NCBI GenBank assembly: GCA_016782865.1
Contig: JADHXR010000074.1
Location: 1-37,122, forward strand
Source of the DNA: Phycisphaerae bacterium
Lineage (GTDB): Bacteria; Planctomycetota; Phycisphaerae; Sedimentisphaerales; Anaerobacaceae
Direction of reading: 5' to 3'
DNA: 37,122 nt
The notes under the pieces are model-generated. The model saw only the letters and a list, made by a program, of their open reading frames with translations. It was not told where the DNA came from and searched no databases. Both the position numbers and the translations under genes were made by a program. This document shows positions 17,639 through 26,047 of the stretch, in pieces. Positions within the stretch are counted from its first letter, which is position 1. Each line of letters begins with the position of its first letter.

Positions 17639-17804
17639 GCGGTGTGTATTTGTTCTTGGGGAAAAAGTGTGTATCGAATTCAAGTGTGTTGAGAAGTGAT
17701 ACCGCGAGCATCCGATATTGCTGCCCGCAAAGCAAACGGGCCACAACCGGCATTTTCGGGTGAATTTGCGGCGAGGTTAAATCTGACAACGCGGATTCGT
17801 TGCT

Positions 17805-17906
17805 TTACTGCTCATGCCAGTCGGTTACTGCCAATAGTATGGCCTCATCGTCCATATCCGCATCTCTCAGCGACGCGTCGTGGTACAACGTGCTGGAGCT
17901 TCGCAT
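17805..17906 (-). CDS. Possible 33-aa small protein downstream of scpA
   Basis: ATG 17906 to TAA 17805, starting 26 bp after the scpA stop. The translation is acidic with a composed-looking end (DADMDDEAILLAVTDWHEQ). There is no clear ribosome site and no recognised family. It may be an expressed small ORF, the relic of a longer scpA tail, or chance. Confidence 0.2.
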   Translation of the reverse strand: MRSSSTLYHDASLRDADMDDEAILLAVTDWHEQ

Positions 17907-17932
17907 ATCCAGGCTTATCGGAGATTGCGCAG

Positions 17933-18940
17933 CTAATTCGCCGGCTGGCGCTCGGGCTCTCCGGGGTATCCGGCTTGCTGCTTTTCTCGGCCCTGAGGAG
18001 AAATCACAGGTTCGCTCTCGGCCGGCAGTTCGGTGATCGGTATAGCCGGTTGTTCTTGCGGCTGCCGGGTGTCGGTCTCGACCGGCACCGTGCTTTTCGC
18101 AGGCAACTCGGCGATTGGAATCGGTGGCTGCTCCTGATGTTCAACTCGATACTCTTCGTTGTCGGCTTCGGTGGTGAGAATAGCCTGCTGCACCGCCTGC
18201 TCGGCAGGCTCATCCGTCAGGGACCGGACATATATGGCAGAACCTGTCGACTGCTGCTCGGCCCAAATCAGTTTCTCCCGAATCAACTCCAGCATGGCCA
18301 GAAACAATCCGATCATCACAACACGATTAGTCTTGGACTCGAAGATGCGCTCGAAGGTCATGGGCCCTTCAGTCTGCAAACGATGCAGAATCTCAATCTG
18401 ATACAAATCGATGGGAGTATCGTCCTTGATTCGGCTTATGTCGCCAACGTTACCGATGGCCTTGCACACCAAATCAAAGGCTTCCAGCAGATCCCAAATG
18501 CTCACCTGCTCGATGTCAACCTCGGGCTCGGTATCCGGCCTCAGACTCTCGACAATCGTGTCCGGCCGGCCGAATCGCTCTTTCTGCTCCTCGGCGGCGG
18601 CATTTAACAGATTGGCGGCATCCTTGAACTTCTTGTATTCAAGAAGCTGGCGGATAAGCTCGGCCCGCGGGTCGGACATGTCATCGTCCTGGAACTGATC
18701 GGGCCCGACCTTGGGCAGGAGCATCGCCGACTTTATCTGCATTAGCGTCGCCGCCATAACCAGAAAGTCGCCAGCCAGATCAATGTCCAGGCTCTTGAGC
18801 ATCTCGATGTAACGGATATACTGGTCGGTTATCTTGGCGATGTGAATGTCGTAGATGTCCACTTCCTCCTTGCGAACAAGATAAAGCAGCAAGTCCATGG
18901 GGCCCGCAAAAACGTCGAGATCTACGCGATAATCGGCCAT
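17933..18940 (-). CDS. scpA: Segregation and condensation protein A (ScpA), long C-terminal tail
   Basis: 335 aa. The N-terminus (FAGPMDLLLYLVRKEEVDIYDIHIAKITDQY) is the hallmark of ScpA, the kleisin subunit that bridges SMC heads in the bacterial condensin. Conserved features continue to about residue 235 (ATLMQIKSAMLLP, then the C-terminal winged helix RVVMIGLFLAMLELIREKLI). The remaining ~100 residues are Pro/Glu/Gln-rich and low in complexity, with two near repeats (PIPIAELPAKS and AIPITELPAES). These have no counterpart in the usual ~250-aa proteins and are probably disordered. ATG 18940 lies 2 bp after the trpS stop, so the two are likely cotranscribed. No scpB is visible here. Confidence 0.92.
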   Translation of the reverse strand: MADYRVDLDVFAGPMDLLLYLVRKEEVDIYDIHIAKITDQYIRYIEMLKSLDIDLAGDFLVMAATLMQIKSAMLLPKVGPDQFQDDDMSDPRAELIRQLLEYKKFKDAANLLNAAAEEQKERFGRPDTIVESLRPDTEPEVDIEQVSIWDLLEAFDLVCKAIGNVGDISRIKDDTPIDLYQIEILHRLQTEGPMTFERIFESKTNRVVMIGLFLAMLELIREKLIWAEQQSTGSAIYVRSLTDEPAEQAVQQAILTTEADNEEYRVEHQEQPPIPIAELPAKSTVPVETDTRQPQEQPAIPITELPAESEPVISPQGREKQQAGYPGEPERQPAN

Positions 18941-18942
18941 AG

Positions 18943-19908
18943 TTATCTTCTCAATCCAACCACCTGCCGGGCTTTTTTCAGCGTTTGGCCGGCAACGGCC
19001 CTTGCCCGCTCGGCGCCGTCGGCAAGAACTCCTTTGACATAGTCGATATTGTCTTCAAGCTCGGCCCTTTTTACCCGGAACGGCTTGAAATAGTCTATCA
19101 CCAGCTCGGCGAGGCGTTTCTTGGCCTCGCCATATCCCATGCCCCCGCTGCGGTACTTTTCGTCCCACTCGCCCAGCTCTTCTGGAGAGGCAATCAGCTT
19201 CAAGAGGGCAAAGACATTGCATTTGTCGGGGTCTTTGGGCTCGGCAACCGGTATCGAATCGGTGACGATTTTCATAATCTTCTTCTTGACCTTGGATTCC
19301 GGCTCGAATATCCCAATGGTATTTCCGTAGCTCTTGCTCATTTTCCGGCCGTCGACACCGGGGACAATCGCAACAGCTTCGATGATATGCTCTTTTGGTA
19401 TGGTGAATACCTCGCCGTAGGCGCTGTTGAACCGCCCGGCAATGTCACGAGTGACCTCGATGTGCTGCTTCTGGTCGGCGCCGACGGGGACAAGCTCGCT
19501 GTTGAAAATCAAGATGTCCGCCGCCTGCAAAACAGGGTACGCGAAAAGGCCGTGATTGGGGGCTAAACCCTGGGCGATCTTGTCCTTGTAGCTCGTGCAT
19601 CGCTGCAACAGCCCCATTGGGGTCACGCAGGAAAGCAGCCAGGTAAGCTCCGTGACTTCCGGCACATCCGATTGGCGCCAGAAGACGGTCTTCTGCGTGT
19701 CGAGCCCCAGAGCGATATAATCCATCGCAACGTCAAGAGTGCAGGCGGCGACGTCATCAGCCGCCGGGTTGCTGGTAAGAGCATGGTAATCGGCGATAAA
19801 GAAGAAACAGTTGTGCTCAGCCTGGAGATGCAGGTGCTGGCGCATCGCGCCGTAGTAGTTGCCTATATGAAGCTTGCCGGACGGCTGTATGCCCGAAAGT
19901 ACCCTCAA
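18943..19908 (-). CDS. trpS: Tryptophanyl-tRNA synthetase
   Basis: 321 aa class I aminoacyl-tRNA synthetase that charges tRNA-Trp. It has both signature motifs: HIGN in GIQPSGKLHIGNYYGA (N-terminal) and KMSKS in VDGRKMSKSYGNTI. Length matches bacterial TrpRS. The start is a TTG at 19908 with a strong AAGGAGG ribosome site 5 nt upstream; no ATG fits. It heads a trpS-scpA operon driven by the promoter at 19969-19997. Confidence 0.95.
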   Translation of the reverse strand: MRVLSGIQPSGKLHIGNYYGAMRQHLHLQAEHNCFFFIADYHALTSNPAADDVAACTLDVAMDYIALGLDTQKTVFWRQSDVPEVTELTWLLSCVTPMGLLQRCTSYKDKIAQGLAPNHGLFAYPVLQAADILIFNSELVPVGADQKQHIEVTRDIAGRFNSAYGEVFTIPKEHIIEAVAIVPGVDGRKMSKSYGNTIGIFEPESKVKKKIMKIVTDSIPVAEPKDPDKCNVFALLKLIASPEELGEWDEKYRSGGMGYGEAKKRLAELVIDYFKPFRVKRAELEDNIDYVKGVLADGAERARAVAGQTLKKARQVVGLRR

Positions 19909-19968
19909 ATTAGCCTCCTTGTGTCAAAAACCGAGAAAACTGGATAAATACCTTAAACGAACCAGCCA

Positions 19969-19997
19969 AGAATAACGCTGGCGCACATGTGTGTCAA
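19969..19997 (-). promoter_or_regulatory. Sigma-70-type promoter for trpS-scpA
   Basis: On the minus strand: TTGACA (19997-19992), a 17-bp spacer, then TATTCT (19974-19969), about 60 bp from the TTG start. The -35 and first spacer bases (TTGACACACAT) are identical to those of the nfnA promoter. Confidence 0.65.
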
Positions 19998-20084
19998 GAG
20001 TTTAGCTTGAGGACACGATGTGCGCCATCAAGATTTGGCTCTGAAGATGCGCAGACGAGCGTGAAGGTCGCCCAGTTCATACAC

Positions 20085-20110
20085 CCTGAGCACGTTGACC
20101 CCCGCTCAGG
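20085..20110. repeat. Short inverted repeat between trpS and the 66-aa gene
   Basis: CCTGAGC and GCTCAGG, a perfect 7-bp pair around a 12-bp loop. There is no U-tract on either side, so it is a weak terminator candidate for the 66-aa gene at best. Its role is unknown. Confidence 0.3.
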
Positions 20111-20186
20111 CCAAGAATTCAGCTATACCATCTCCCCAAAATAACGTGCTAAACCACCGCCGGTTATCCGCAGCAAGCTTGGTGAC

Positions 20187-20387
20187 CTACGCCCTGCCGA
20201 GAGACTTCATATACTTCTTCGACTTGCAAAGTCCCATTCTGGATGCCTTCTTTTTCACTGCATCGGTCGGCCTTCCGAGATTGGCAGCAATCTTAGCTGT
20301 TGGGTTATTCGGAAAGAGTTTCTTGAGCGTGCTAACGTCGCTCTTGGACCACAAACCTTTGACTAACTTCTTGCTTTCCCTTGCCAT
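20187..20387 (-). CDS. Small basic protein with SANT/Myb-like or HTH fold, putative DNA-binding
   Basis: 66 aa, rich in Lys and Arg. The core WSKSDVSTLKKLFPNNPTAK followed by IAANLGRPTDAVKKKASRMGL has the pattern of a three-helix SANT/Myb-type or GcrA-like domain: Trp-start helix 1, the PNNPT turn, and a recognition-like helix after GRP. It has no other domain. It stands alone between trpS and trpB2 but has a near-consensus promoter, so it is likely expressed. It is probably a nucleoid or regulatory protein; its targets are unknown. Confidence 0.7.
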   Translation of the reverse strand: MARESKKLVKGLWSKSDVSTLKKLFPNNPTAKIAANLGRPTDAVKKKASRMGLCKSKKYMKSLGRA

Positions 20388-20441
20388 TTCGTGCCTCCCT
20401 TTCGCACTAACTTAAAACGGTTCGTACGACGCAAATAACGT

Positions 20442-20470
20442 ATTATAGCGAGTGACACAATGTCAATCAA
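20442..20470 (-). promoter_or_regulatory. Sigma-70-type promoter for the 66-aa gene
   Basis: On the minus strand: TTGATT (20470-20465), a 17-bp spacer, then TATAAT (20447-20442), 54 bp upstream of the start codon. Confidence 0.7.
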
Positions 20471-20561
20471 ACATTTTCCGCTCTTAAAATAAAAAAATGA
20501 CCTTTCCCTGAGGAACACCGGTTAGCAGGATTTTTGGGATGAGCCTTCAAGGTGACCACCT

Positions 20562-20597
20562 GCCGGACGGAGACATCGGTCGCTCCGTCGGCCTTTT
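20562..20597 (+). terminator. Orphan hairpin followed by a T-tract
   Basis: GACGGAG (20566-20572) pairs with CTCCGTC (20583-20589). The stem extends by a few pairs if G20565 is bulged, and TTTTCC follows. It looks like a rightward intrinsic terminator, but no gene lies upstream on that strand. It may end a small RNA or an upstream leader. Confidence 0.35.
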
Positions 20598-20667
20598 CCT
20601 GAAACGGACAGGGATTGATGCTCAGCATCCATAGACCGGCGGAGATGTCATTTTCAACAAATTACGG

Positions 20668-20696
20668 TTGACTCTCGTTAAGACGCCCATTACTAT
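20668..20696 (+). promoter_or_regulatory. Sigma-70-type promoter for trpB2
   Basis: TTGACT (20668-20673), a 17-bp spacer, then TACTAT (20691-20696). The predicted transcript starts near 20703, leaving a leader of about 98 nt before ATG 20801. Confidence 0.65.
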
Positions 20697-20800
20697 GTTC
20701 GTGGTTGTATATATCCAAGTTGAACCTTCAATGCTTTTGTGGGCTTGAATTCTCGATAGTCTATAAATTACTTATTCACTTTTTTGTTAGGAGCGCTGGA

Positions 20801-22192
20801 ATGGGACCTATAAAGATATCGCTTAACGAGAGTGATATTCCTCGACAATGGTATAACCTGGCGGCAGACCTGCCTACACCAATGCTTCCGCCGCTCGGGC
20901 CGGACGGCAAACCGATTTCCCCGGATATGCTGGCGCCGGTATTTCCGATGAACCTGATCGAGCAGGAAGTCAGCACCGAGCGGTGGATAGACATTCCTGA
21001 GGAAATTCTGGACATCCTATATCGCTGGCGGCCGGCGCCGTTGCGCAGGGCGGTGTATCTGGAAAAATACCTTGACACGCCGGCGCGCATATACTTCAAG
21101 GATGAAAGTGTCAGCCCGCCGGGAAGTCACAAGCCAAACACCGCCGTCGCCCAGGCCTGGTATAACAAGCAGGCCGGTATCGAGAAACTCACGACGGAAA
21201 CCGGCGCAGGCCAGTGGGGCAGCGCCCTGGCCTTTGCCTGCAAATTGTTGGGACTCGAATGCAAAGTCTTTATGGTCAGGATAAGCTTCGATCAGAAGCC
21301 ATTCAGGAAAATGATGATGGGAGTCTGGGGGGCAGACTGCGTCGCCAGCCCGAGTTCCGAGACAAACGCCGGAAGAAAGGTGTTGGAGGAAATGCCCGAC
21401 ACGCCGGGCAGCCTGGGAATCGCCATAAGCGAGGCTATCGAGCAAGCGGTGACTGACACGACGGGCAAGACGCGTTATTCTCTCGGCAGTGTGCTTAATC
21501 ATGTGATGCTCCACCAGACGATAATAGGCCTCGAGGCAAAGAAGCAGTTAAAGAGCATCGGTGAAAAGCTGCCCGATATGGTCATCGGTTGCGCCGGAGG
21601 CGGCAGCAACTTCGCAGGTTTGTCGTTCCCGTTTGTCGCTGATAAGATCAATGGTGCAGATATTACAATCATCCCGGTTGAACCGACAGCTTGCCCAACT
21701 ATGACGCGTGCACCTTTTGCTTATGACTTCGGAGACACCGCCTGCACCACGCCACTGCTGGCGATGTACACGCTCGGACACGCCTTTGTACCGCCTCCAA
21801 TTCACGCTGGAGGACTAAGGTATCATGGCATGTCGCCGCTCGTTTGCCAGGCGATCGTGGAAGGTCTGTTGGAACCGAGAGCATACCATCAGTTACAGTC
21901 CTATGACGCTGCATTGACATGGGCCAGAACGGAAGGCTTTATCCCCGCTCCTGAAACCAGCCAGGCACTCGCAGCCGTAATTGAAGAGGCCAAGAAGGCA
22001 AAAGATGAAGGCAAGGAAAAGGTGATCCTGTTCAACTATAGCGGACATGGCCTGATGGACCTTACGGGTTACGATGCATATCTTTCCGGCAAGCTCACTG
22101 ATTATGAATTACCGGAGGAAGAATTGCAGAAATACACCAAGGACCTCGAAAATCTGCCTAAGGCGGAAATCAGAAAAAGTGGAAAGTGGTAA
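20801..22192 (+). CDS. Tryptophan synthase beta-like protein, TrpB2 type
   Basis: 463 aa from ATG 20801, chosen because TTAGGAG lies 8 nt upstream; the open frame before it is leader. It is a PLP enzyme of fold type II. The Lys in GSHKPNTA should form the internal aldimine, and GCAGGGSNF binds the phosphate. At ~460 aa, with an N-terminal extension (residues 1-70) and inserts such as HAGGLRYHGMSPL, it belongs to the TrpB2 group rather than the ~400-aa TrpB1. TrpB2 proteins make tryptophan from indole and serine, often independently of TrpA. No trpA or other trp gene is nearby, consistent with indole salvage, though the isolated position does not exclude a role in de novo synthesis. Confidence 0.9.
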   Translation: MGPIKISLNESDIPRQWYNLAADLPTPMLPPLGPDGKPISPDMLAPVFPMNLIEQEVSTERWIDIPEEILDILYRWRPAPLRRAVYLEKYLDTPARIYFKDESVSPPGSHKPNTAVAQAWYNKQAGIEKLTTETGAGQWGSALAFACKLLGLECKVFMVRISFDQKPFRKMMMGVWGADCVASPSSETNAGRKVLEEMPDTPGSLGIAISEAIEQAVTDTTGKTRYSLGSVLNHVMLHQTIIGLEAKKQLKSIGEKLPDMVIGCAGGGSNFAGLSFPFVADKINGADITIIPVEPTACPTMTRAPFAYDFGDTACTTPLLAMYTLGHAFVPPPIHAGGLRYHGMSPLVCQAIVEGLLEPRAYHQLQSYDAALTWARTEGFIPAPETSQALAAVIEEAKKAKDEGKEKVILFNYSGHGLMDLTGYDAYLSGKLTDYELPEEELQKYTKDLENLPKAEIRKSGKW

Positions 22193-22289
22193 AATGGTCC
22201 GTTTTTTGCCTTGACTGTTCACTGTGATTCAAGGCATTCTATAGAAGTTGTATTCTCGAAAGTGGTAGTGTTATTTTAAGGAGACAGAA

Positions 22290-23153
22290 ATGAGAACGAC
22301 CGTTTTAGTGAGCGCTGTACTGTTATTTGCCGTGGGAGGCGTCGTGCAGGCACAGGAGGGTGAGTTGCACGGAGTGATCGACATGACATATCAGAGTAAG
22401 TATCTCTGGCGTGGCATCGATGTCTACGGGGACAAGAGCGCGTTTCAGCCGTCGGTTATGCTGGACTTGTGGGGCAGCGGCTTCGGTTTCAGCACAGAGG
22501 CTCACAGGGCCAATTCAAGTGGATACGAGACCACCGAACGCTGGGACTTTACGCTGTTCTACAAGAACGCCATTTGCCCCGAAGAGACTTTCGCTACGCA
22601 GTATCTGGTCGGATGGAGGTATTTCTACTTCCCGGATGGGCCTTTGAGCACGGCCGGTATGCCTGCGGGCTCGTCAGGGGAAATCGATTTGCAGGAGATA
22701 CACGCAGTTTTGGCCTGGCCGAATATTTTACCGGTGGAAGGTCTGGTCCCGGCTTATGTTCTCGTCAAGCTGTGGCCTGCAGAAAGCGATTCGTTTGTTG
22801 GGAGCCAGGACGTCACACTTCCCAGTGGGGTAAGGACCACTGGGACTGCTTCCGGTTTTGCCCATATCTTCATGCTTGATTACGGCTTACCGATGGAAGG
22901 TTTGTTGCCGGAGACGCCCGAGCAGGTATTAAGGCTGCACTCGGAGGTTGTCTTCAACGATGGTGTTGATCCGCGAGGAATAGGTGTGGACCACGACTGG
23001 ACGAATGCGGTCTTCGGAGTCGCAACCGATTTTGATCTGGCCGAGAATGTTACTCTTACTCCGGGACTTTATTACCAGGTAACAATGGATAAGTCTATCA
23101 ACGATGACCAGGACGAAACCTGGGTCACACTGGGCATGTCGTACAGCTTCTGA
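22290..23153 (+). CDS. TorF-family putative outer-membrane porin
   Basis: 287 aa from ATG 22290, with AAGGAG 9 nt upstream. A signal peptide (residues 1 to ~21, ending VVQAQ) leads to a beta-rich protein. The first strand has the TorF/Gcw_chp signature (MTYQSKYLWRGIDVYG), and the protein ends with an amphipathic strand and terminal Phe (WVTLGMSYSF), as expected for a barrel inserted by BamA. The strand pattern suggests about 10-12 strands. The substrate is unknown. A weak promoter (TTGACT 22211-22216, 18-bp spacer, CATTCT) may precede it, and a strong terminator follows, so it is probably monocistronic. Confidence 0.8.
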   Translation: MRTTVLVSAVLLFAVGGVVQAQEGELHGVIDMTYQSKYLWRGIDVYGDKSAFQPSVMLDLWGSGFGFSTEAHRANSSGYETTERWDFTLFYKNAICPEETFATQYLVGWRYFYFPDGPLSTAGMPAGSSGEIDLQEIHAVLAWPNILPVEGLVPAYVLVKLWPAESDSFVGSQDVTLPSGVRTTGTASGFAHIFMLDYGLPMEGLLPETPEQVLRLHSEVVFNDGVDPRGIGVDHDWTNAVFGVATDFDLAENVTLTPGLYYQVTMDKSINDDQDETWVTLGMSYSF

Positions 23154-23475
23154 CAATGATTTAGAATCTTCGCGTTTTATCTTGCGAAAAGGCTGGTTCC
23201 GGAAACCAGCCTTTTCCATTTACAGTCCGAGCAAAGATACTTCCTCAATTGGCTAAAGCTCTCTTGCCGGGACAATGGTATAAAAGAGTCTCTTCAATGA
23301 ACGTTGACGGCTTGTCACCGTCTGCTTAAGAGAATGGGCTTGAGTCTGGTTCAGTTCATGTTTCCTTGTCAGTCCAATCAGAGGCTGCTGCTCCTACGAA
23401 TACGCTAGCTTCGACTGCGGCGAATCTATCAGATGCTTCAACCTATCGTCGCTACCCGGAACCGCCACAAATTGT
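23154..23475. other. Convergent intergenic region after the porin and exoprotein genes
   Basis: 322 bp. The terminator at 23187-23216 is the only element I can support. The rest shows no coding frame of convincing composition and no further hairpin. Confidence 0.5.
23187..23216 (+). terminator. Intrinsic terminator after the porin gene
   Basis: A perfect 12-bp stem, AAAAGGCTGGTT and AACCAGCCTTTT, with a 5-nt loop (CCGGA). The 3' arm ends in TTTT followed by CC. The symmetrical A and T runs allow function in both directions. Confidence 0.8.
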
Positions 23476-25914
23476 TTATGGTGATTTGCTGGCTTCAGCA
23501 GTGCCGCCGTAGGCACCCATGTTGATCCGATCTCCGTTCGGAAACGGCTCATCATGAACAGGATTGATCGGGTCCCCGGCGTCGATACATTGACTCGTTT
23601 CACCGTCGTATGCCCAGCTCTGGCGGTTTCCGACCCACCTGCCAGCCTGGGATCTCAAATGATAGTCACTACTACTCTGATTTGCGAACAGTGGATCTAT
23701 GCAAATATTGCCTTCACCCGGCCAGGGCAATCCATCACTTGTCTGGATGTCGCTGTATGACACCTCGGTTATCGAATCAGCATCATTGTGCGATATCTCC
23801 TGAGGTGTGTCACCCCATAGAATGGAATTTATCAATAGGGAATCCGAAGCATGGTTCCAAAGCGAGCCACCACTTGTTGCCGAATTCATAGCGAACGTGC
23901 AGTTACACAAGACAGGTTGGCTCCATTGGTTATTCATGGCGCCTCCCCAAGTTGCCTGGTTGTCGAAAAATAGACAATTGAGGAACATAGCGGCACTGGC
24001 ATAATTCAGTATTCCGCCACCGTATCGGGCTGAGTTCATCTCGAAAACACAGTTTTTGACGGTAGCGCTTCCATATCTTATAGAGATGCCGCCGCCCTCA
24101 TGCGCTGAGTTCCTAACAAATCTGCAGTCAATCACCGTCGGGTTGCTCCAGCGTCCATTATGTATACCACCTCCTTGACCAGAAGCCGTGTTTGCCGTGA
24201 ATATACAGTTGCTCACGGTAGGCCATCCCCCCTCGTTGTATATCCCGCCACCACAATAATTGTCTCCACTTGCGTTGCCGGAAGTAATTGTGAATCCGTC
24301 AAGAACGGCTGACGAACCTATACTGCTAACGGCAACAACAACGTGATAGGTATTGTCAGAATTGACCTCCGAGAGGCCAATATCCCCGCTGAGGACAGTC
24401 TTATATTTATGAACATCTCGCATGTTTGGGTCAGATTGACCAAAACCGGCGTATCCTCCCTTGATAACCACGCCATTCTTGAGTTGGAACATTGCAGCTC
24501 GATCTCCTATACTGACACCAGCACCTTTGTCAGGCATATAAATGTCCTGCGCAACGTGAATTTCTGTGCCCCAGGAAGCTGCCGAAAGGGCGTCCTGAAG
24601 GCTGTTGTAAGCATTTTCCCAATTCTTGCCGTTATTGTCACCAACGGCATCGGCATCAATATATATAAGAGTCAACTCACGAATTCGCCCAGGCGCAAGG
24701 GTAGGGTCCCCAAACATCCCAAAGTCGCCGAAATCACCTCCCAAATAGGACATCTCTGTGATCCACTCGCTCAGATATTCGAGCTGAGCACCACCGAGAC
24801 ACTTGCCTTGAGAAAGAGCATGATAGAAGATACCTGCATTGCCAGGCCAACATTCACCCCAGGATGCCAGGCCGTATGAAGGAGAAAAGACATACCAACC
24901 ATCAACATAATTCGTATTCCACCATTTGAATGTTCCACAGGAGAAGACATCATAGAAGAGACAACAGGGATCGTTGTCATTTATGTCCCAGCAAAAGACA
25001 TTAGTCTGCGTAGAATCCTTGAAGAAGCCATGTCCGAAGCCAAAGCCATGAACCGAAATACGTATGAGGCTATGCTCTTCTGACAATCTCGCCAAGTAAT
25101 CCGAGGCTGTGGTAATCTGGTTATCGTTCATTTGAATGATTTCATCATAGAGGCCTCTCACATTGAAACCACCGTAGACCCATTCGTCGTCCACATAATC
25201 CAATGCTCTTTTCGGCAGGGTCAATTCCCCGATTCGATAAGCATGGTTCTTGCGAAAGTAGTTTTTCATTAGTGAAACTTCATCGCCATCCAGACTGTTG
25301 GCATACAGCCTACTCATCCAGATCTCCGGTTTGCAGTCTCCCTCTGTGGTAAGGTTCTCGTCCAAGAGGCCGTTGTCATCTGTGTCATCCCACTCGCTAT
25401 CCATATCTCGAAAAAATAGATCAACGGGATTGCCGGTTCCTGATCCTGTTTCAGCTTCAACCCAGCCGGCCGGAAGTTCACCGATAAGGATACAACCGAC
25501 CATTCCATGGTTGTGCTCATCCTTGAGCAAGTCCCTGAGCTGGTTTGCGGCCTCCAACTCAGAGATGAAGTCCTCGGACGTCCATTGGGCCGATTTTGAT
25601 TTGTTATTTGTGCCCCCCTCGGCTGCATATAGCACGACTTGCCAGCCATCAGACTCCAAATCTGCAATGTATGTGTCAATGGATTCCGTGATCTGACTAT
25701 GTAGAGTCGTATTTATAACAATCCCGAATAAGCTCCCCGCGCCTACAGTCTCACCGACCGAACCTTGATTGTTGTCGTCCTGCAATAGTGGAGTCCGATA
25801 GAGGCGTTGCCCGCTGAATGGCGATCGGACAATCTCTCCTGCAAAACCTACAGACATCCCGGCAAGTAGAAGTACGGATACTGTTAAATAGCTCGCTCGA
25901 TGTGGAAATCGCAT
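23476..25914 (-). CDS. Secreted caspase-like (C25/gingipain-fold) plus right-handed beta-helix protein 1
   Basis: 812 aa. ATG 25914 has GAAGGAG 8 nt upstream, and residues 1-26 form a signal peptide (AGMSVGFAG). The N-terminal half resembles clan CD (C25/caspase-fold) peptidases. A strand ends in the putative catalytic His (RISVHGFG, H289), and another ends in the putative Cys (YDVFSCGTF, C326); the domain closes with FGMFGDPTL. An acidic DxD-rich loop (~170-186) may bind calcium. After a linker (IYIDADAVGDNNG), Gly/Asn-rich ladder repeats (GGGI-N...NCxFxxNxA) build a parallel beta-helix to about residue 740. The last ~35 residues carry the INMGAYGGTAEASKS tail shared with its paralogs. It is the last gene of a three-gene leftward set. 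Proteolysis or surface adhesion are both possible; a non-catalytic role is not excluded. Confidence 0.75.
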   Translation of the reverse strand: MRFPHRASYLTVSVLLLAGMSVGFAGEIVRSPFSGQRLYRTPLLQDDNNQGSVGETVGAGSLFGIVINTTLHSQITESIDTYIADLESDGWQVVLYAAEGGTNNKSKSAQWTSEDFISELEAANQLRDLLKDEHNHGMVGCILIGELPAGWVEAETGSGTGNPVDLFFRDMDSEWDDTDDNGLLDENLTTEGDCKPEIWMSRLYANSLDGDEVSLMKNYFRKNHAYRIGELTLPKRALDYVDDEWVYGGFNVRGLYDEIIQMNDNQITTASDYLARLSEEHSLIRISVHGFGFGHGFFKDSTQTNVFCWDINDNDPCCLFYDVFSCGTFKWWNTNYVDGWYVFSPSYGLASWGECWPGNAGIFYHALSQGKCLGGAQLEYLSEWITEMSYLGGDFGDFGMFGDPTLAPGRIRELTLIYIDADAVGDNNGKNWENAYNSLQDALSAASWGTEIHVAQDIYMPDKGAGVSIGDRAAMFQLKNGVVIKGGYAGFGQSDPNMRDVHKYKTVLSGDIGLSEVNSDNTYHVVVAVSSIGSSAVLDGFTITSGNASGDNYCGGGIYNEGGWPTVSNCIFTANTASGQGGGIHNGRWSNPTVIDCRFVRNSAHEGGGISIRYGSATVKNCVFEMNSARYGGGILNYASAAMFLNCLFFDNQATWGGAMNNQWSQPVLCNCTFAMNSATSGGSLWNHASDSLLINSILWGDTPQEISHNDADSITEVSYSDIQTSDGLPWPGEGNICIDPLFANQSSSDYHLRSQAGRWVGNRQSWAYDGETSQCIDAGDPINPVHDEPFPNGDRINMGAYGGTAEASKSP

Positions 25915-26047
25915 AATTTGTCTCCTTCAAAAGCCTTGGTTACACATGTAAATGGTCCAAATCACCTTGGCGGATTCTGTTTCAAATCGTCATCTTCTGT
26001 AACTCTTACTCGCCTCGACTGTCCCGCCATAGGCACCCATGTTGATA
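25795..26047. repeat. Junction repeat of the exoprotein tandem duplication, copy 1
   Basis: Matches 28648-28900 nearly base for base at a spacing of 2853 bp. It spans the last ~20 codons of one exoprotein gene, the 75-bp gap, and the signal-peptide region of the next. Confidence 0.85.

Larger units (their letters stand above)
17571..17932. other. Intergenic region between scpA and nfnA
   Basis: 362 bp. It holds the nfnA promoter and, nearer scpA, a possible 33-codon minus-strand frame (17805-17906; listed separately). No terminator hairpin or RNA element was recognised. Confidence 0.5.
20388..20800. other. Divergent intergenic region between the 66-aa gene and trpB2
   Basis: 413 bp. From left to right it holds the promoter for the 66-aa gene, an A-rich tract near 20485-20500, an orphan hairpin (20562-20597), the trpB2 promoter (20668-20696) and a ~100-nt trpB2 leader. 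No known riboswitch or T-box was recognised. Confidence 0.5.

Noticed and set aside
17696..18607. 303-aa plus-strand open frame opposite scpA
   Set aside because: Antisense to ScpA with biased composition caused by the scpA codons.
20030..20110. Short minus-strand frame with a protein-like stretch (VLRVYELGDLHARLRIFRAKS)
   Set aside because: Only about 20 codons with a GTG start, no ribosome site, and bounded by stops.
20110..20150. Possible tRNA (GGGGAGATGGTATAGCTGAA on the minus strand)
   Set aside because: No matching acceptor stem, anticodon arm or T-arm could be folded.
22207..22238. Inverted repeat TGCCTTGA/TCAAGGCA after trpB2 as a terminator
   Set aside because: A 14-nt loop, only 8 bp of stem and no T-tract; it more likely overlaps the porin promoter.
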